64,000 nt of DNA from Sialis fuliginosa (Eukaryota; Arthropoda; Insecta; Megaloptera; Sialidae): positions 17,546,001 to 17,610,000 of the forward strand of contig OY540810.1 of NCBI GenBank assembly GCA_961205875.1, in the 5' to 3' direction. Positions 63,337 to 64,000 of the stretch are shown here, piece after piece. The notes under the pieces were generated by a model. The model had not been told where the DNA came from and ran no database searches. It was given only the letters and a program-made list of their open reading frames with translations. A program made the translations under genes and the position numbers. How positions within the stretch are numbered: the first letter of the stretch is position 1; every line of letters starts with the position of its first letter.

Positions 63337-63945
63337 CAGTGTCGGATTAACCATGTATGTTAACAGGAGTAGCAAATACTACGGGCCTCGCGGCTTTTAG
63401 GAAATATATCTCTTATTGGATTTACCACCTACCGTCCAATGATTGATACGGGGTGTCCAAATCTACAGTAATTAAAAATTTAATTTTAGGGTATTTGATT
63501 TAATTGAAAAATCGATTTTTGAAGCTCTGATCTTGAATTTTTTTAATCACTTTTTCTAAATTTACCCACATTAAACGCTCCGGGTGACCCGCCTCATTTG
63601 TTAATAAAATATAAAGCCTATTTACCTACTTTTTTTGGTAATTTAAAGCTTCCAAGGGGTAAAATGTCTAATAAATTGAATCAATTAACTTTTTTTGGTC
63701 ATATAAGGGGTGACAACCGTCCAATTTATTTTAAAAAAAAATAGAGCCCATTGATATTTTTTCTGTCGTATAAAATTCACAGGGGGTGACACTCGCCTAA
63801 TCTACAAAAAATAAATTCTAGACTTTTTTCGGGGAGGGGGGGGGGCACTATCGATTTCCGCCTGGGAGTCACTCCCCCCCCCCCCCCTAGCAACGCAAAT
63901 ACAAAACATTTGCTACAGGCCCCGCACTGACCTAATCCGGCACTG
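63337..63945. mobile_element. hAT MITE with perfect 8-bp TSD
   Basis: CAGTGTCGGATTAA at 63337 is inverted as TAATCCGGCACTG ending at 63945. acaaacgg is present at 63329-63336 and 63947-63954, one base from the right end. The body is close to 56356-56974 but has accumulated long G and C runs (63833-63845, 63874-63888). It lies in an older repetitive stretch of agacagacaaaaggc units (63290-63336 and 63955-63972). Confidence 0.88.
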
Positions 63946-64000
63946 AACAAACGGCAGACAGACAAAAGGCTAACATACTCAAAATCAGCTAGAACTTCCG

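Overview
This is about 64 kb of AT-rich, intron- and transposon-dominated eukaryotic DNA, almost certainly from an insect. The only host gene I can support is an acetylcholinesterase of the insect AChE1 (ace-1, paralogous) type on the + strand. It has four coding exons (5415-5717, 19540-20900, 36712-36887, 57030-57160) with GT-AG junctions that keep frame across all three introns. The result is an uninterrupted 656-residue product with signal peptide, complete Ser/Glu/His triad, the conserved disulfide cysteines, the invertebrate-specific active-site cysteine and a C-terminal GPI-type tail. Coding sequence is 1,971 nt; the introns are 13,822, 15,811 and 20,142 nt. ace-1 is absent from higher flies, and the acyl-pocket residue that is Ser in aphid AChE1 is Phe here, so cyclorrhaphan flies and aphids look unlikely. 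I cannot name the order from sequence alone.

Layout. 1-5400: upstream region or upstream intron with a mariner remnant, a MITE, a DUF4218-like remnant and Helitron-like ends. 5407-5717: exon 1. Intron 1: MITEs, a 2.1 kb hAT-like element with TSD, a nested stack of inverted-repeat elements (11.1-15.0 kb), a Helitron-like element and a broken gypsy-type LTR element (17.3-18.9 kb) split by a hAT MITE. 19540-20900: exon 2, with the active site. Intron 2: an inverted-repeat element carrying an exact 243-bp tandem duplication, a 1.05 kb palindrome (25.2-26.3 kb), a foldback element with a cysteine-rich ORF in its loop (31-32.6 kb), a decayed Tc1-like element with long TIRs (33-35.2 kb) and another foldback. 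36712-36887: exon 3. Intron 3: a chain of palindromic elements (37.0-44.5 kb) including two elements nested in a third, a palindrome with a 173-bp minisatellite core (48.9-50.2 kb), repeats, and a hAT MITE ending 55 bp before exon 4. 57030-57160: exon 4, followed by a ~700-nt 3' UTR with AATAAA at 57846. Downstream: a 2.3 kb TA-flanked inverted-repeat element (57.9-60.2 kb), further foldbacks and a hAT MITE with a perfect 8-bp TSD (63.3-63.9 kb).

The most unusual property is the density of elements that are near-complete inverted repeats (about 20, several over 1 kb), most with TA-flanked ends. They sit in the introns of one essential gene, so its pre-mRNA should form many long hairpins. I see no operon-like system, no CRISPR array and no confident tRNA or rRNA gene. 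Repeat boundaries were read by eye; where flanking duplications are visible they are good to a few bases, otherwise to tens of bases.
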